Assembly: GCF_050113635.1 (NCBI RefSeq)
Contig: NZ_JBNJLT010000004.1
Location: 124,001 to 188,000, forward strand
From: Marinimicrobium sp050113635
Lineage (GTDB): Bacteria; Pseudomonadota; Gammaproteobacteria; Pseudomonadales; Cellvibrionaceae
Reading direction: 5' to 3'
DNA: 64,000 bases
Below are positions 1 through 8,110 of this stretch, in pieces (position 1 is the first letter of the stretch; every line of letters begins with the position of its first letter). Both the position numbers and the translations under genes were made by a program. The notes below the pieces were generated by a model, which was not told the DNA's origin, did no database searches, and saw only the letters and a list, made by a program, of their open reading frames with translations.

Positions 1-175
1 TGGGGGTATTAATACCTCCCTGGTTCTAAAACGTTGGAATTAAAGGAAGCATCGACCCGCAGCGTACAGGCTGCTTGATGCATGTATTACCCTGGCCGCC
101 TGTGAACGGAAGGTGCGGCCCGGATAATTTGTCAGGCGTTGTAGTAAATTTTCCATCCACAAAGGAATCAATAAG

Positions 176-628
176 ATGAAGAAACTGCACTTTGCTTTAC
201 CGGTGAAAACGATACTGTTGGTTGTCCTGGGTTTATTGACTGCGGTTGGGGCCCAGGCGCGGGATGATAAGTATATGCTTCCAATCGAGGATGTACTGAC
301 CGAGTATGAAGATCGCCTGGATAGCAACATCTCCCTGTATTTCGGCGAACAGGCACACTCGCCCGTTACGAAAAAACACGGTGAGTTCCCCACCAACAAA
401 AAGACCAACGCTTTTGGTAAATCCGATGAAAAAGCGTGTCGTTGGGTTATGCTGTCTGCGCTGCTTGCTTTACAAGAACGCGCCAAACTTGAGGGCGGGA
501 ATGCGGTCGTTAATATTCGCAGTTACTACAAGAAAAATATTGTGAGTAGCGAGAGCGACTATGAATGTCATGCAGGCGCTATTATGGCGGGTGTAGCCCT
601 GATCGGCGAAGTCGTTACGCTGGATTGA
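176..628 (+). CDS. small secreted protein of unknown function (often named 'excinuclease ATPase subunit')
   Basis: The 150-residue product starts with a typical Sec signal peptide (MKK, a hydrophobic run, cleavage near AQA-RDD at about residue 28), so it should be periplasmic. The mature part holds a conserved block around residues 75-115 (GEFPTNKKTNAF, CRWVMLSALLALQERA, GGNAVVNI) and a second cysteine in YECHAG. I recognise this pattern from small proteins in Pseudomonas and relatives that databases often call 'excinuclease ATPase subunit'. That name is misleading: there is no Walker motif and the size is wrong. The two cysteines could form a disulfide (inference). A ribosome binding site AAAGGA lies 9 bases before the ATG. 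Function unknown. Confidence 0.85.
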   Translation: MKKLHFALPVKTILLVVLGLLTAVGAQARDDKYMLPIEDVLTEYEDRLDSNISLYFGEQAHSPVTKKHGEFPTNKKTNAFGKSDEKACRWVMLSALLALQERAKLEGGNAVVNIRSYYKKNIVSSESDYECHAGAIMAGVALIGEVVTLD

Positions 629-673
629 GTTGAGAATACCCTGTTCCGGTAGACTTATCGCAACAGGGTTAAC

Positions 674-706
674 GAAATAGGGCGCCATACCACAGCGCCC
701 TATTTC
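674..706. terminator. bidirectional terminator-like hairpin
   Basis: GAAATAGGGCGC and GCGCCCTATTTC form a perfect 12-bp stem around a 9-base loop. It sits between two convergent genes, the small secreted protein and yceI, where a shared terminator is expected. The AT-rich stem base supplies short A and T stretches on either strand. A second, weaker pairing (ACCCTGTT / AACAGGGT) lies just to the left. Confidence 0.7.
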
Positions 707-723
707 GGGAAAGCTCGCAGTGT

Positions 724-1299
724 TTATTGCCGCACACCTTCCACATGCAAATCCAGGTACACCTTCTCAGAAGCCGGACCCAGGTTGTAGTCGATGCCGA
801 AGTCTTTCAGACGCAGCTCAGTCTCGCCTTTGAAACCGACACGGTAGCCACCCCAGGGGTCTTCACCTTCGCCGACTTTTTCCACTTCGATGGTAATTTC
901 GCGGGTGACACCGTGCAGGGTCAGGTCACCCACCACATCAAAGTCTTTGCCATCGTCGTCGATGTCGGTGATACGCTTGCTGACAAACGTGGCTTCGCCG
1001 AACTTGGACGTATTCAGGAAGTCATCGCTGCGCAGGTGCTTGTCGCGCTCGGCGTGATTGCTGTCCACACTGCTGGTGTCGATGGTGACGTTGATCTTGC
1101 TGGCAGCTACATCATCGGTGTCGTAGCTGAAAGAGCCTTCAAAATCGTTGAAGCGACCGACCAGCCAGCTGTACCCCAAATGTTGAATCTTGAAGTTGAT
1201 GGAGGCGTGGGCGCCTTCGCTATCGATTTTGTAGTCGGCGGCCATGGCAGGAACGGCCATCAGGCTGCCCAGGGTCAGTGCAAAAAGGGTCTTTTTCAT
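724..1299 (-). CDS. yceI: YceI family periplasmic protein
   Basis: The 191-residue product has a Sec signal peptide (MKKTLFALTLGSLMAVPAMA, cleavage after residue 20-21) and a full YceI lipocalin-like beta-barrel domain covering the rest. Typical elements are YKIDSEGAHASINFKIQHLG at the start and DLTLHGVTREITI in the middle. Family members bind polyisoprenoid or quinone-like lipids in the periplasm. The gene follows a cytochrome b561 gene on the same strand with an 83-base gap, an arrangement seen widely in proteobacteria and suggesting a link to membrane redox chemistry (inference). Length is normal for the family. Confidence 0.93.
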   Translation of the reverse strand: MKKTLFALTLGSLMAVPAMAADYKIDSEGAHASINFKIQHLGYSWLVGRFNDFEGSFSYDTDDVAASKINVTIDTSSVDSNHAERDKHLRSDDFLNTSKFGEATFVSKRITDIDDDGKDFDVVGDLTLHGVTREITIEVEKVGEGEDPWGGYRVGFKGETELRLKDFGIDYNLGPASEKVYLDLHVEGVRQ

Positions 1300-1382
1300 G
1301 GTTTAGCTCCTTAAACGTTGGAGAGGCGAAACAGCGTTATCATCAGTGTATACACAAAATCGTTGCGACAAAGTGACCGGCG

Positions 1383-1952
1383 TCACCGGTTGTCGGTTTC
1401 CGGTGGACCTGGTCGCAGCATACGCTTTAACGTGCGGTCGCGGATCACACCGTGATGCCAGAAAGCCGCACCCGCATGCGCCGCCGCCAATACGATAATG
1501 GCCCAACCCGCCAGGCGGTGAATATCGCCTGCCAGATCCACACCATCGGCGCCGAGCTGCCAGGTGGAGGGAATACTGAACCACTCGAACACCCACGCCG
1601 GATCCCCTTTCGCGGTGTGGATCAGGTAACCGGTGGCAATCATCAGAAAAATCAGTGCGTACAGGGCATATTTCATGGTACTGGCCGCGAAGCGCACCAG
1701 AGTACCGTGATTGGGCAAGGCGCGGGGGTTGCCGCGCTGGGCAATCCGCCACAGGACCCTTAGTGCCATCAGTCCGCCAAACAGAAGACCGATGCTGACG
1801 TGCAGTCGGGGGAGTTCGTGGTAGCCCTTGTCGTAGTAGGTCAGATCCACCATATAAATTCCCAGGCCGAACAGCCCAATGACGGTAATTGCACTGATCC
1901 AGTGCAAGCTAATCGTCACCCAGCCGTAGCGGGAGTGGTCGTCAGAGAGCAT
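1383..1952 (-). CDS. cytochrome b561 family membrane protein
   Basis: A 189-residue membrane protein with four predicted helices. Histidines that fit the two b-type heme sites are visible: H17 in SLHWIS, H51 in RLHVSIG, and two in the last helix region (DIHRLAGW and AAAHAGAAFWHH). The family moves electrons from the quinone pool or superoxide in the inner membrane. It is the first gene of a likely two-gene operon with yceI, which lies downstream. No clear Shine-Dalgarno decides the start, but the product begins exactly where the family normally begins (a short hydrophilic N-terminus before the HW motif). Confidence 0.92.
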   Translation of the reverse strand: MLSDDHSRYGWVTISLHWISAITVIGLFGLGIYMVDLTYYDKGYHELPRLHVSIGLLFGGLMALRVLWRIAQRGNPRALPNHGTLVRFAASTMKYALYALIFLMIATGYLIHTAKGDPAWVFEWFSIPSTWQLGADGVDLAGDIHRLAGWAIIVLAAAHAGAAFWHHGVIRDRTLKRMLRPGPPETDNR

Positions 1953-2043
1953 GATAAATTCCTTGAGCGAATACCCGGTGGCTTATCCTGTATGGGCCAA
2001 AAATTAGCAGAATTGTGTAAAGGAGGGCGTTAAGATTTGTTAG

Positions 2044-2066
2044 CCCGGCTCAGCGGGTGAGCCGGG
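2044..2066 (-). terminator. hairpin downstream of the thioesterase gene
   Basis: CCCGGCTCA and TGAGCCGGG form a perfect 9-bp GC-rich stem with a 5-base loop, 17 bases past the stop codon of the thioesterase gene. The bases that follow on the minus strand are only moderately T-rich, so the strength as an intrinsic terminator is uncertain. Confidence 0.6.
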
Positions 2067-2083
2067 TGAATCCGGGGTTGCTG

Positions 2084-2491
2084 TCAGCGTTGAGCGGTGG
2101 GAACCGGGCGGGTACGACCATTGTCGTCAATGGCGACATACACGAACTCGCCCTCGGTGACCTTGGTGGTCTCTTTTTGCCCGCAGTCTCTGATCCAGAC
2201 TTCGATCAGGATGCGGATGGACGTCCGGCCCACATCCAGCGTGCTGGCATAAACACTGACGGTGGCGCCCACGGGGACGGGTCGCAAAAACACCATGCTG
2301 CCCACGGCCACCGTGGTGACCCGGCCTTTGGCAATCTCCTGGGCGTGAATAGCGCCGCCGAGATCCATCTGGGTCATCAGCCAGCCACCGAAAATGTCAC
2401 CATACGGGTTCGTGTCCGTCGGCATGGATAATGTCTGCAGCGTCAGCTCCCCGTGCGGGGTGGGGTCATCATCGATGCCTTGCATGGCCAT
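2084..2491 (-). CDS. acyl-CoA thioesterase, YciA-like hotdog fold
   Basis: The 135-residue product is a single hotdog domain. The signature NPYGDIFGGWLMTQMD, at about residues 28-43, carries the catalytic Asp region and the central helix of YciA-type thioesterases. VTVAVGSMVFLRPVPVGATV is the expected strand pair. These enzymes hydrolyse a broad range of acyl-CoAs in the cytosol and help set free CoA and fatty-acid pools. A hairpin follows the gene. The gap to the TRAP permease gene upstream is 63 bases, so co-transcription is possible but not shown. Confidence 0.9.
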   Translation of the reverse strand: MAMQGIDDDPTPHGELTLQTLSMPTDTNPYGDIFGGWLMTQMDLGGAIHAQEIAKGRVTTVAVGSMVFLRPVPVGATVSVYASTLDVGRTSIRILIEVWIRDCGQKETTKVTEGEFVYVAIDDNGRTRPVPTAQR

Positions 2492-2554
2492 CAGGGCGTT
2501 ACCTCTTATTTACAACGGGTTATTTAAAACGGGTTCTTTAAAACAGGTCGGAAT

Positions 2555-3937
2555 TTACAGCTGGCTCGGCAGCCAGGTGGCCAACGGTGGCCACAGAGCG
2601 AGCATACAGAGTACCAGTAATTGGATCACAATAAAGGGGATCACGCCACGATAGATAGCGCCGGTGGGTACGCTTGGGGGTGTGACACCGCGCAGATAGA
2701 AAAGTGCGAAGCCAAATGGCGGCGTCAGAAACGAGGTTTGCAGATTAATGGCGATCATAATGCCCAGCCATATCGGGTCCAGCCCCATCGCCAGCAGCAC
2801 GGGACCGACGATCGGGACGACCACGAAGGTGATCTCAATGAAATCCAGAATGAAACCCAGCAAAAAGATCACCAGCATGACAATCAGCATAGCGGTGAAA
2901 ACACCGCCGGGCAGCTGGTGAAAAAAGCCTTCCACCAGTTCCTCGCCGCCAAAACCCCGAAAGACCAGGGAAAAGAGAGAGGCCCCGATCAGGATGGTAA
3001 AAATCATCGCGCTGGTGAGGGTGGTCGCCCGCCCGACCTCTTTCAGCCGCTGCCAGTCCAGACGGCCCTTGGCCCAGGCTAAGAGCGCGGCACCTAGCGC
3101 CCCGACGCCAGCCGCTTCGGTGGGTGTGGCAACGCCGAGCAAAATGGAGCCAAGTACCAACACAATGAGCGCGGAAATGGGCAACAGGCTTAACCACAGA
3201 CGCCAAGTGGAGAGTGGGCCGGGCTCGCGGTCTACCGGCGCGTAGGACGGCCGCCATCGCGCCACCGCCAGCATATACATCAAGTACAGGCCCACGAGCA
3301 GCAAACCGGGTACCAGCGCCCCCATAAACAAGTCGCCCACCGACAGCGTATCCGGGCTGTGTACACCCTGGGAAAGCTGTGCCCGCTGATAGGCGTTGGA
3401 CAGGACATCCCCCAGCAATACCAGCGCAATGGATGGGGGAATAATTTGCCCCAGCGTTCCGGTGGCGCACAGCGTCCCGGTGGCCAGCGAGGGGTGGTAA
3501 CCCTGGCGCAGCATGCTCGGCAGGGAAATCAAACCCATGGTAACGACGGTTGCCCCCACAATTCCCGTGCTGGCCGCCAGTAACGCACCGACGATGATCA
3601 CGGAGATCCCCAGCCCGCCGGGCAAGCCGCGACAGGCCCGGCTCATATTGCCCAACAGTTCTTCGGCCAGCCGCGACTTTTCCAGCAGGGTGCCCATAAA
3701 TACGAACAGAGGCACCGCCACCAGTGTGTAATTGGCCATAATGCCGTAGATGCGGCTGGGGAAGGTGCGCAGCAAGTTGGGTTCGAACACGCCGGTGACA
3801 ATACCCAGGCCAGCGGCAATCAGCGCAATACCCGCCAGAGTAAAAGCCACGGGATAGCCCAGCATCAGCACCAGGCAAACAGCGGCGAACATGAGCAGCG
3901 GTACAATGTTCAGTATCACGATCGGGTCCAATATCAC
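2555..3937 (-). CDS. dctM: TRAP transporter large permease (DctM-type)
   Basis: A 460-residue polytopic protein with about 12 hydrophobic segments, the normal size for DctM. Family landmarks are GYPVAFTLAGIAL, the loop VPLFVFMGTLLEKS, GGLGISVIIVGALLAASTG and CATGTLGQIIPPSI. It is the main transport subunit of a sodium-driven TRAP importer for an organic acid. It starts with GTG, overlapping the end of the small-subunit gene by 4 bases, so the two are translationally coupled. No DctP binding-protein gene lies on either side. A central loop between helices (around PVDREPGPLST) is longer than in simple DctM proteins, as in the larger mannitol/chloroaromatic-type branch; the substrate is not predictable. 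Confidence 0.93.
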   Translation of the reverse strand: MILDPIVILNIVPLLMFAAVCLVLMLGYPVAFTLAGIALIAAGLGIVTGVFEPNLLRTFPSRIYGIMANYTLVAVPLFVFMGTLLEKSRLAEELLGNMSRACRGLPGGLGISVIIVGALLAASTGIVGATVVTMGLISLPSMLRQGYHPSLATGTLCATGTLGQIIPPSIALVLLGDVLSNAYQRAQLSQGVHSPDTLSVGDLFMGALVPGLLLVGLYLMYMLAVARWRPSYAPVDREPGPLSTWRLWLSLLPISALIVLVLGSILLGVATPTEAAGVGALGAALLAWAKGRLDWQRLKEVGRATTLTSAMIFTILIGASLFSLVFRGFGGEELVEGFFHQLPGGVFTAMLIVMLVIFLLGFILDFIEITFVVVPIVGPVLLAMGLDPIWLGIMIAINLQTSFLTPPFGFALFYLRGVTPPSVPTGAIYRGVIPFIVIQLLVLCMLALWPPLATWLPSQL

Positions 3938-4506
3938 AACCGGTCCTCCGGAGAGGTCACTCGGTAGCCCATCAGCGCGAGTAAATGGCGCAGCGTCTCG
4001 GCCAGCACCTGAACCAGCAGGCTCAGCGCAAACGCCGGAATAAGGGTCTTGAGCAGATACACCCAGGCGAGGCCCCCGGCATCGGCAGACTGTTCGCGAA
4101 TGCGCCAGGCGCTCAGCACGAAATCCTTACTGATCCAGCCCGTGAAAACGGCCAGCGGCAGCAGGAACACCAGCCCGCCCAGGGCATCGACCCAGTGTCG
4201 GCCGACCGGCGAAAAACGACGATAGAAGATATCCACACGCACATGGTGTTGGTGCTTGAGGGCGTAACCCGCGCCCAGTAAAAAAAGCGCGGCGTGCATG
4301 TAAGTGACCGATTCCTGCAGCGCTACCGAACCCTGGCCCAGGGCGTAACGCAGCACCACGACAGCGCAGGTGGCCAACACCATTAAGGGAGCGAGCCAGG
4401 AGGTGCACCGCCCGGTTATTTCGGTCACGGCTTCCAGGCCGCGAATCAGAAAATGCACCGGTCGGGGAGGCAACGGCGATTCAGAGCAAGAGGGTTTGTC
4501 AGACAT
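3934..4506 (-). CDS. dctQ: TRAP transporter small permease (DctQ-type)
   Basis: A 190-residue protein with four predicted helices after a short proline-rich N-terminus. It contains the DctQ hallmark pattern: LRYALGQGSVALQESVTYM in helix two and GYALKHQHHVRVDIFYRRF in the loop after it. It partners the large permease encoded directly downstream (4-base overlap). A substrate-binding DctP gene would be expected nearby but the next gene upstream is a metalloprotease, so the binding protein must be elsewhere or absent. Confidence 0.9.
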   Translation of the reverse strand: MSDKPSCSESPLPPRPVHFLIRGLEAVTEITGRCTSWLAPLMVLATCAVVVLRYALGQGSVALQESVTYMHAALFLLGAGYALKHQHHVRVDIFYRRFSPVGRHWVDALGGLVFLLPLAVFTGWISKDFVLSAWRIREQSADAGGLAWVYLLKTLIPAFALSLLVQVLAETLRHLLALMGYRVTSPEDRL

Positions 4507-4604
4507 TTATAATTATCAGGCGGTGCTCAATGAGTGCGCCGCAGTATACCGAAAACTGGGGCGTCTGTAGACGCCCCCAACCGATCTCGACCGTTCGCAG
4601 CCCC

Positions 4605-5885
4605 TTAGCTGGCTCCCAACTGACTTAACTTGGCCTGAGCGGCCTGTCCCAGCTCGCCGCCACCGGAAGCCGCTTCCTGATAGTAGCTTACCGCCGCGCT
4701 GCGATCACCGCGCTGCTGGGCCAGTTCTCCCAGATGGTAGCTCGCCAGCTGTGTGGGTAACAGGTTGCGGCTGGCCTCAAGATCAGCGCGTGCTTTCTCG
4801 GCGTCACCTTCCTGCTTGTGCAACAGGCCCCGATACACCAGCGGGCGGAAGAATTCCGGATTGGCGGAGATCGACCGGTTAAACGCCGTGATCGCCTGAT
4901 CCGGTTTCTTCTGCTGCATCAATAACTGCCCTTTCAGTTCCCAGAACAGATTTTCCTTCGGCTGCTGATCAATGGCTTGTTGCACCAGGGTCAGGGCGCG
5001 GTCATAGTCTTTGTCAGAGGCCGCTTTTTGCGCCTCCTGATACTTCTCATAAGCGGGCTGGTCTTTACGAAGTTGGCGCATAGCCCGATCAAACGCCGCT
5101 TTGTTACGCACGCCGCCGCTGTATTGCCGGGCCAGCTCGCGGTTGGCCTCCACCCGAGCCTGTGACGGCGGGTGACTGGCGAACAGCCCATCTACCCAAC
5201 CGCTTTCGCGCCCTTCGGAGAGGCGGACAAACGTCTCCTGCAGCTCCACGGCGGCCTGCGGGTCGTAGCCCGCCTCGGCCATGTACTGGATGCCGTAGTG
5301 ATCCGACTCCAGTTCGTGGCTGCGGCTGTATTTGGCCTGCCAGGCCATGGCGCCCACGCCCACAGCGCCGACGGCCAGCCCGGCGTAATCGGAGTCAGAC
5401 TGAGATGCGGCCAGCCCCGCGGCCAGCACACCGGCCTGAAGAATCATATTTCGGGTTTGCTGAGAAGCGCCATGCCGGGCTGCGGCGTGCACAATCTCGT
5501 GTCCGAGCACGGCCGCCATTTGCGCTTCGTCTTCCAATTCCACCAGCAGGCCACGATTGATCGCCATCTTGCCACCGGGCAGCGCCCAGGCATTGGGAAC
5601 ACCGCTGTTCAATACCACGATCTCATAAGGCAGGCCGGGTCGGTCACTCACCGCCGCCAGCTTTTGCGTGACCTCGCTCACATAAAGGCCCAGTTCCGGG
5701 TCCACGACATAACGTCCGCCCTGCGACTGCTGGCTGGGTTGGTAATTTTCGGCGCCTACCGCCAGTTCCTGTTCCGGCGACATGAACGAGAGCTGACGCT
5801 CGCCCGTGACGGGGTTGACCGAACAAGCCCCCAACCCCAGCGTCAGGCTGACGCAGGCCAGCGCTCCCAGGCAACGTTTGATCAT
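4605..5885 (-). CDS. M48 family metalloprotease with TPR repeats, lipoprotein (BepA-like)
   Basis: The 426-residue product has a lipoprotein signal peptide with lipobox LGAC (Cys21), an M48 peptidase domain with zinc motif HEIVH (residues 129-133) and a distal ligand region SHELESDHYG, then about four TPR units to the C-terminus. This is the architecture of BepA/YfgC-like periplasmic proteases that police outer-membrane protein assembly; the lipid anchor here suggests attachment to the outer membrane. I chose the ATG at 5885 because GGAG lies a few bases upstream and the signal peptide starts there; an in-frame ATG-type extension to 5936 adds 17 residues that do not fit a signal peptide. Confidence 0.92.
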   Translation of the reverse strand: MIKRCLGALACVSLTLGLGACSVNPVTGERQLSFMSPEQELAVGAENYQPSQQSQGGRYVVDPELGLYVSEVTQKLAAVSDRPGLPYEIVVLNSGVPNAWALPGGKMAINRGLLVELEDEAQMAAVLGHEIVHAAARHGASQQTRNMILQAGVLAAGLAASQSDSDYAGLAVGAVGVGAMAWQAKYSRSHELESDHYGIQYMAEAGYDPQAAVELQETFVRLSEGRESGWVDGLFASHPPSQARVEANRELARQYSGGVRNKAAFDRAMRQLRKDQPAYEKYQEAQKAASDKDYDRALTLVQQAIDQQPKENLFWELKGQLLMQQKKPDQAITAFNRSISANPEFFRPLVYRGLLHKQEGDAEKARADLEASRNLLPTQLASYHLGELAQQRGDRSAAVSYYQEAASGGGELGQAAQAKLSQLGAS

Positions 5886-5974
5886 GACGGTTCTCCTTTC
5901 AGTGAATGGCCTCCGCAAGGGAGAGTGAAGCTTCATGTGTATAATGGTAGCCCTTTATAAACAGGGGGAGAAGC

Positions 5975-6460
5975 ATGAAAAAAGCGTTGCGCACCGTTGA
6001 ACTGTTCGCGGGCACACGGCCCGATGGCCAACCCATCGTCGAGCAACTCCCCGTCCGCGAACTGGACAGCGGTGAATTGCAATTGGTTCGCTCCCCCGCC
6101 TTCGCGCAAGGTCTGGCCAGCGGCGATCGAATCCGCCTGCACCCCGACACCCGCGACCTTGAACTGGTCCAGCGCAGCGGCAATCTCAGTATACGTGTAT
6201 TCACCAAAGGCGAGATGACCCCCCTCGCCGATGCCCTCGTGCCAGCGTTGGAAAAACTCGGCGGCGAACTCGACCTGCACAACGACCGCATGCTGGTGTT
6301 CACCATCCACGCCAGCTGTGGCTTCGACACCATCGAAAACATTATGAACCAGACCCTGGGTCAGAATCCGGACAGCGCCTGGACCTACGGCAACGTCTAC
6401 GACCCAAGAGATGGCACCACCCCCCTGAACTGGTGGCAGGACCTACTAAAGCCGGAATGA
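5975..6460 (+). CDS. DUF4265-like protein
   Basis: A 161-residue soluble protein without signal peptide or membrane segment. The first half (PDGQPIVEQLPVRELDSGEL, then SPAFAQGLASGDRIRL) resembles DUF4265 proteins, which share a 'fa.G.a.GD' pattern. The second half has a ferredoxin-like layout with an F-T-I-H-A strand and ends in NWWQDLL. Function unknown. It is transcribed away from the protease gene with an 89-base gap holding both promoters, and AGGGGGAGAAGC supplies a strong ribosome binding site. A long inverted repeat follows directly after the stop codon. Confidence 0.75.
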   Translation: MKKALRTVELFAGTRPDGQPIVEQLPVRELDSGELQLVRSPAFAQGLASGDRIRLHPDTRDLELVQRSGNLSIRVFTKGEMTPLADALVPALEKLGGELDLHNDRMLVFTIHASCGFDTIENIMNQTLGQNPDSAWTYGNVYDPRDGTTPLNWWQDLLKPE

Positions 6461-6469
6461 CCTCAAGGA

Positions 6470-6581
6470 GGTTCTCTGGAAGGGTGACACCGGTTCGAGA
6501 CCGTCGTCGGCAGGACGCCGACGCAGAGCTACAGGGAAGTATTCATGCGTGTCCGAACCGGTGTCACCCTTCCAGAGAACC
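6470..6581. repeat. 28-bp perfect inverted repeat with inner hairpin (dispersed intergenic repeat-like)
   Basis: Positions 6470-6497 and 6554-6581 are exact reverse complements (28 of 28). The 56-base centre contains a second stem (CGTCGGC / GCCGACG) and the phrase CAGAGCTACAGGGAAGTATTCA. RNA from this stretch would fold into a very stable long hairpin. The central phrase resembles intergenic repeat elements I know from marine gammaproteobacteria, but I cannot confirm copy number from one window. It separates the DUF4265 gene from yaaA and could act as a terminator or RNA stabiliser. Confidence 0.85.
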
Positions 6582-6637
6582 GGATTTGCTACAGCGCTGC
6601 CCGCCACAAAACCGAGACGATTGAAAGAGCCTGACCT

Positions 6638-7411
6638 ATGTTGATGCTGATCTCCCCCGCCAAAACCCTGGACTTCGACACCCCTCCGGTCACCGAAAAA
6701 GCCAGCCAGCCGGACTTCCTCGACCAGTCCCGCGAACTGCTCACCGTTCTGCGCGATCTCGCCCCCCAGGACCTATCCGCCCTGATGGGCATCAGCGACA
6801 AACTCGGCCAGCTTAACTACGACCGCTTCCAGCAGTGGCACACCCCGTTCACCCCAGATAACGCCAAGCAAGCCGCGCTCGCGTTCAAAGGGGATGTCTA
6901 CACGGGCCTGGAGGCCGAACAGTTCAACGCCAAAGACTTTGATTTCGCCCAAAAGCACCTGCGCATTCTCTCCGGGCTGTACGGCATCTTGCGCCCTCTC
7001 GACCTTATCCAGCCCTATCGGCTGGAAATGGGGACCAAACTGACCAACCCGAGAGGTGACAACCTCTATCAGTTCTGGGGTGAACGCCTTACCCATGCCC
7101 TCAATAGCGAACTGGCCGACATGAAAAACCCAGTCGTGATCAACCTGGCATCGAATGAATACTTTAAATCGGTGCAGCCGAAAGGATTACAGGCCCCCTT
7201 GATTACCCCCGTCTTCAAGGACTGGAAAAACGGTCAGTACAAAATTATCAGCTTCTACGCCAAAAAAGCCCGGGGGTTGATGGCCGCTTACGCGATTCGC
7301 CATCGCCTTCAGCGCGCTGAGGATCTCAAAGCGTTTGATAGTGACGGCTATGTTTACAACTCGACGCTATCGTCGGACAAACAATGGGTATTTACCCGCA
7401 ATAACGCATAA
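6638..7411 (+). CDS. yaaA: peroxide stress protein YaaA (DUF328/UPF0246)
   Basis: The 257-residue product matches the YaaA family along its whole length: MLMLISPAKTLDF at the start, FKGDVYTGLEA, LRILSGLYGILRPLDLIQPYRLEMG in the centre, and NLASNEYFK plus FYAKKARGLMA near the end. In E. coli YaaA limits free iron and protects DNA during hydrogen peroxide stress; it is cytosolic and binds DNA. The ATG at 6638 gives the family's usual N-terminus. It stands alone between the inverted repeat and the TfoX-like gene. Confidence 0.96.
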   Translation: MLMLISPAKTLDFDTPPVTEKASQPDFLDQSRELLTVLRDLAPQDLSALMGISDKLGQLNYDRFQQWHTPFTPDNAKQAALAFKGDVYTGLEAEQFNAKDFDFAQKHLRILSGLYGILRPLDLIQPYRLEMGTKLTNPRGDNLYQFWGERLTHALNSELADMKNPVVINLASNEYFKSVQPKGLQAPLITPVFKDWKNGQYKIISFYAKKARGLMAAYAIRHRLQRAEDLKAFDSDGYVYNSTLSSDKQWVFTRNNA

Positions 7412-7575
7412 AAAGCGTTTGTGAAACAACTAAACAGTCTTAGCCGCCACTTTCATACCGCGCTATGGCGCGTAAAATTAAGGGCTTGGATAACATCGTC
7501 TTCCCTGCCTTTGGCGTGCCTGGCTGTACCGTCGCATCGCCGATTTTTGGCTCCCTAATTCAAAGGAAATGTGAC

Positions 7576-7962
7576 TTGTCGGTCAGTTACCAGGCACTCA
7601 ACCGGGTTTTGCACCACCTCTCGCAGGTGGCCCCGGTCCGATATCGCCGGATTTTTTCCGGCGTGGGTCTGTATCATGAAGAGTATTTGTTCGGAGTGAT
7701 GACCGGCCACCGCCTCTATTTTCGGGTGGATGACATTTCGCGGACTCCCTATATCGAGCGATGCATGCCGGCGCTGCACCCCCCTTCGGCGTTTTCCAAC
7801 AGTAGCCATTTTTATCAATTGCCGGATGCGGTGCTCGAGTCACCGGGTGAGCTTCGCTATTGGATGCGCGCCGCCGTCGAGGCGACCCAGGGCTCTGATC
7901 AGGGCGTCACCGCGGGTGTTTTGACCGAGGCTCCCCTGCAATTTCTCTTCTCTGCCGGCTAA
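7576..7962 (+). CDS. TfoX N-terminal domain protein
   Basis: The 128-residue product begins at TTG (7576), chosen because AAAGGA lies 8 bases upstream and the protein then starts at the family's usual point (SVSYQALNRVLHHL). The frame is open back to 7465, but the 37 extra residues look non-coding. The domain core RRIFSGVGLYHEEYLFGVM followed by RLYFRVDD matches the TfoX N-terminal fold. Full-length TfoX/Sxy, the competence regulator, also has a C-terminal helical domain; it is missing here, as in many stand-alone proteins of the family. The last 25 residues are not recognisable. Role unknown; a link to competence is only suggested by the family name. Confidence 0.75.
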   Translation: MSVSYQALNRVLHHLSQVAPVRYRRIFSGVGLYHEEYLFGVMTGHRLYFRVDDISRTPYIERCMPALHPPSAFSNSSHFYQLPDAVLESPGELRYWMRAAVEATQGSDQGVTAGVLTEAPLQFLFSAG

Positions 7963-8110
7963 ATTGTGCGTTAAGTGCCTGGAGCCGGTGCCCAAAACGA
8001 TCAATTTCGTCTACTCTTAGGGTTTGAGTCTTTCGTTGTTTTTGGTGCCAGGTCTTCCCTGACCCGCGCCAATGGGGCATGAAAGCGAAAAATCGGTCAG
8101 AGAGAGGCGC

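Noticed and set aside
5..16. 12-bp palindrome GGTATTAATACC at the left edge
   Set aside because: It sits at the window border without visible context; it may be an operator or the end of a terminator, but nothing ties it to a gene here.
2512..2546. Near-repeats of AAACGGGTT-TTTA upstream of the thioesterase gene
   Set aside because: Short and imperfect; no more than low-complexity intergenic sequence can be claimed.
5172..5960. 262-codon plus-strand frame opposite the M48 protease gene
   Set aside because: A shadow of GC-rich codons; the minus strand has zinc motif, lipobox and TPRs.
7465..7575. N-terminal extension of the TfoX-like gene
   Set aside because: The frame is open, but the ribosome binding site and the family N-terminus support the TTG at 7576.
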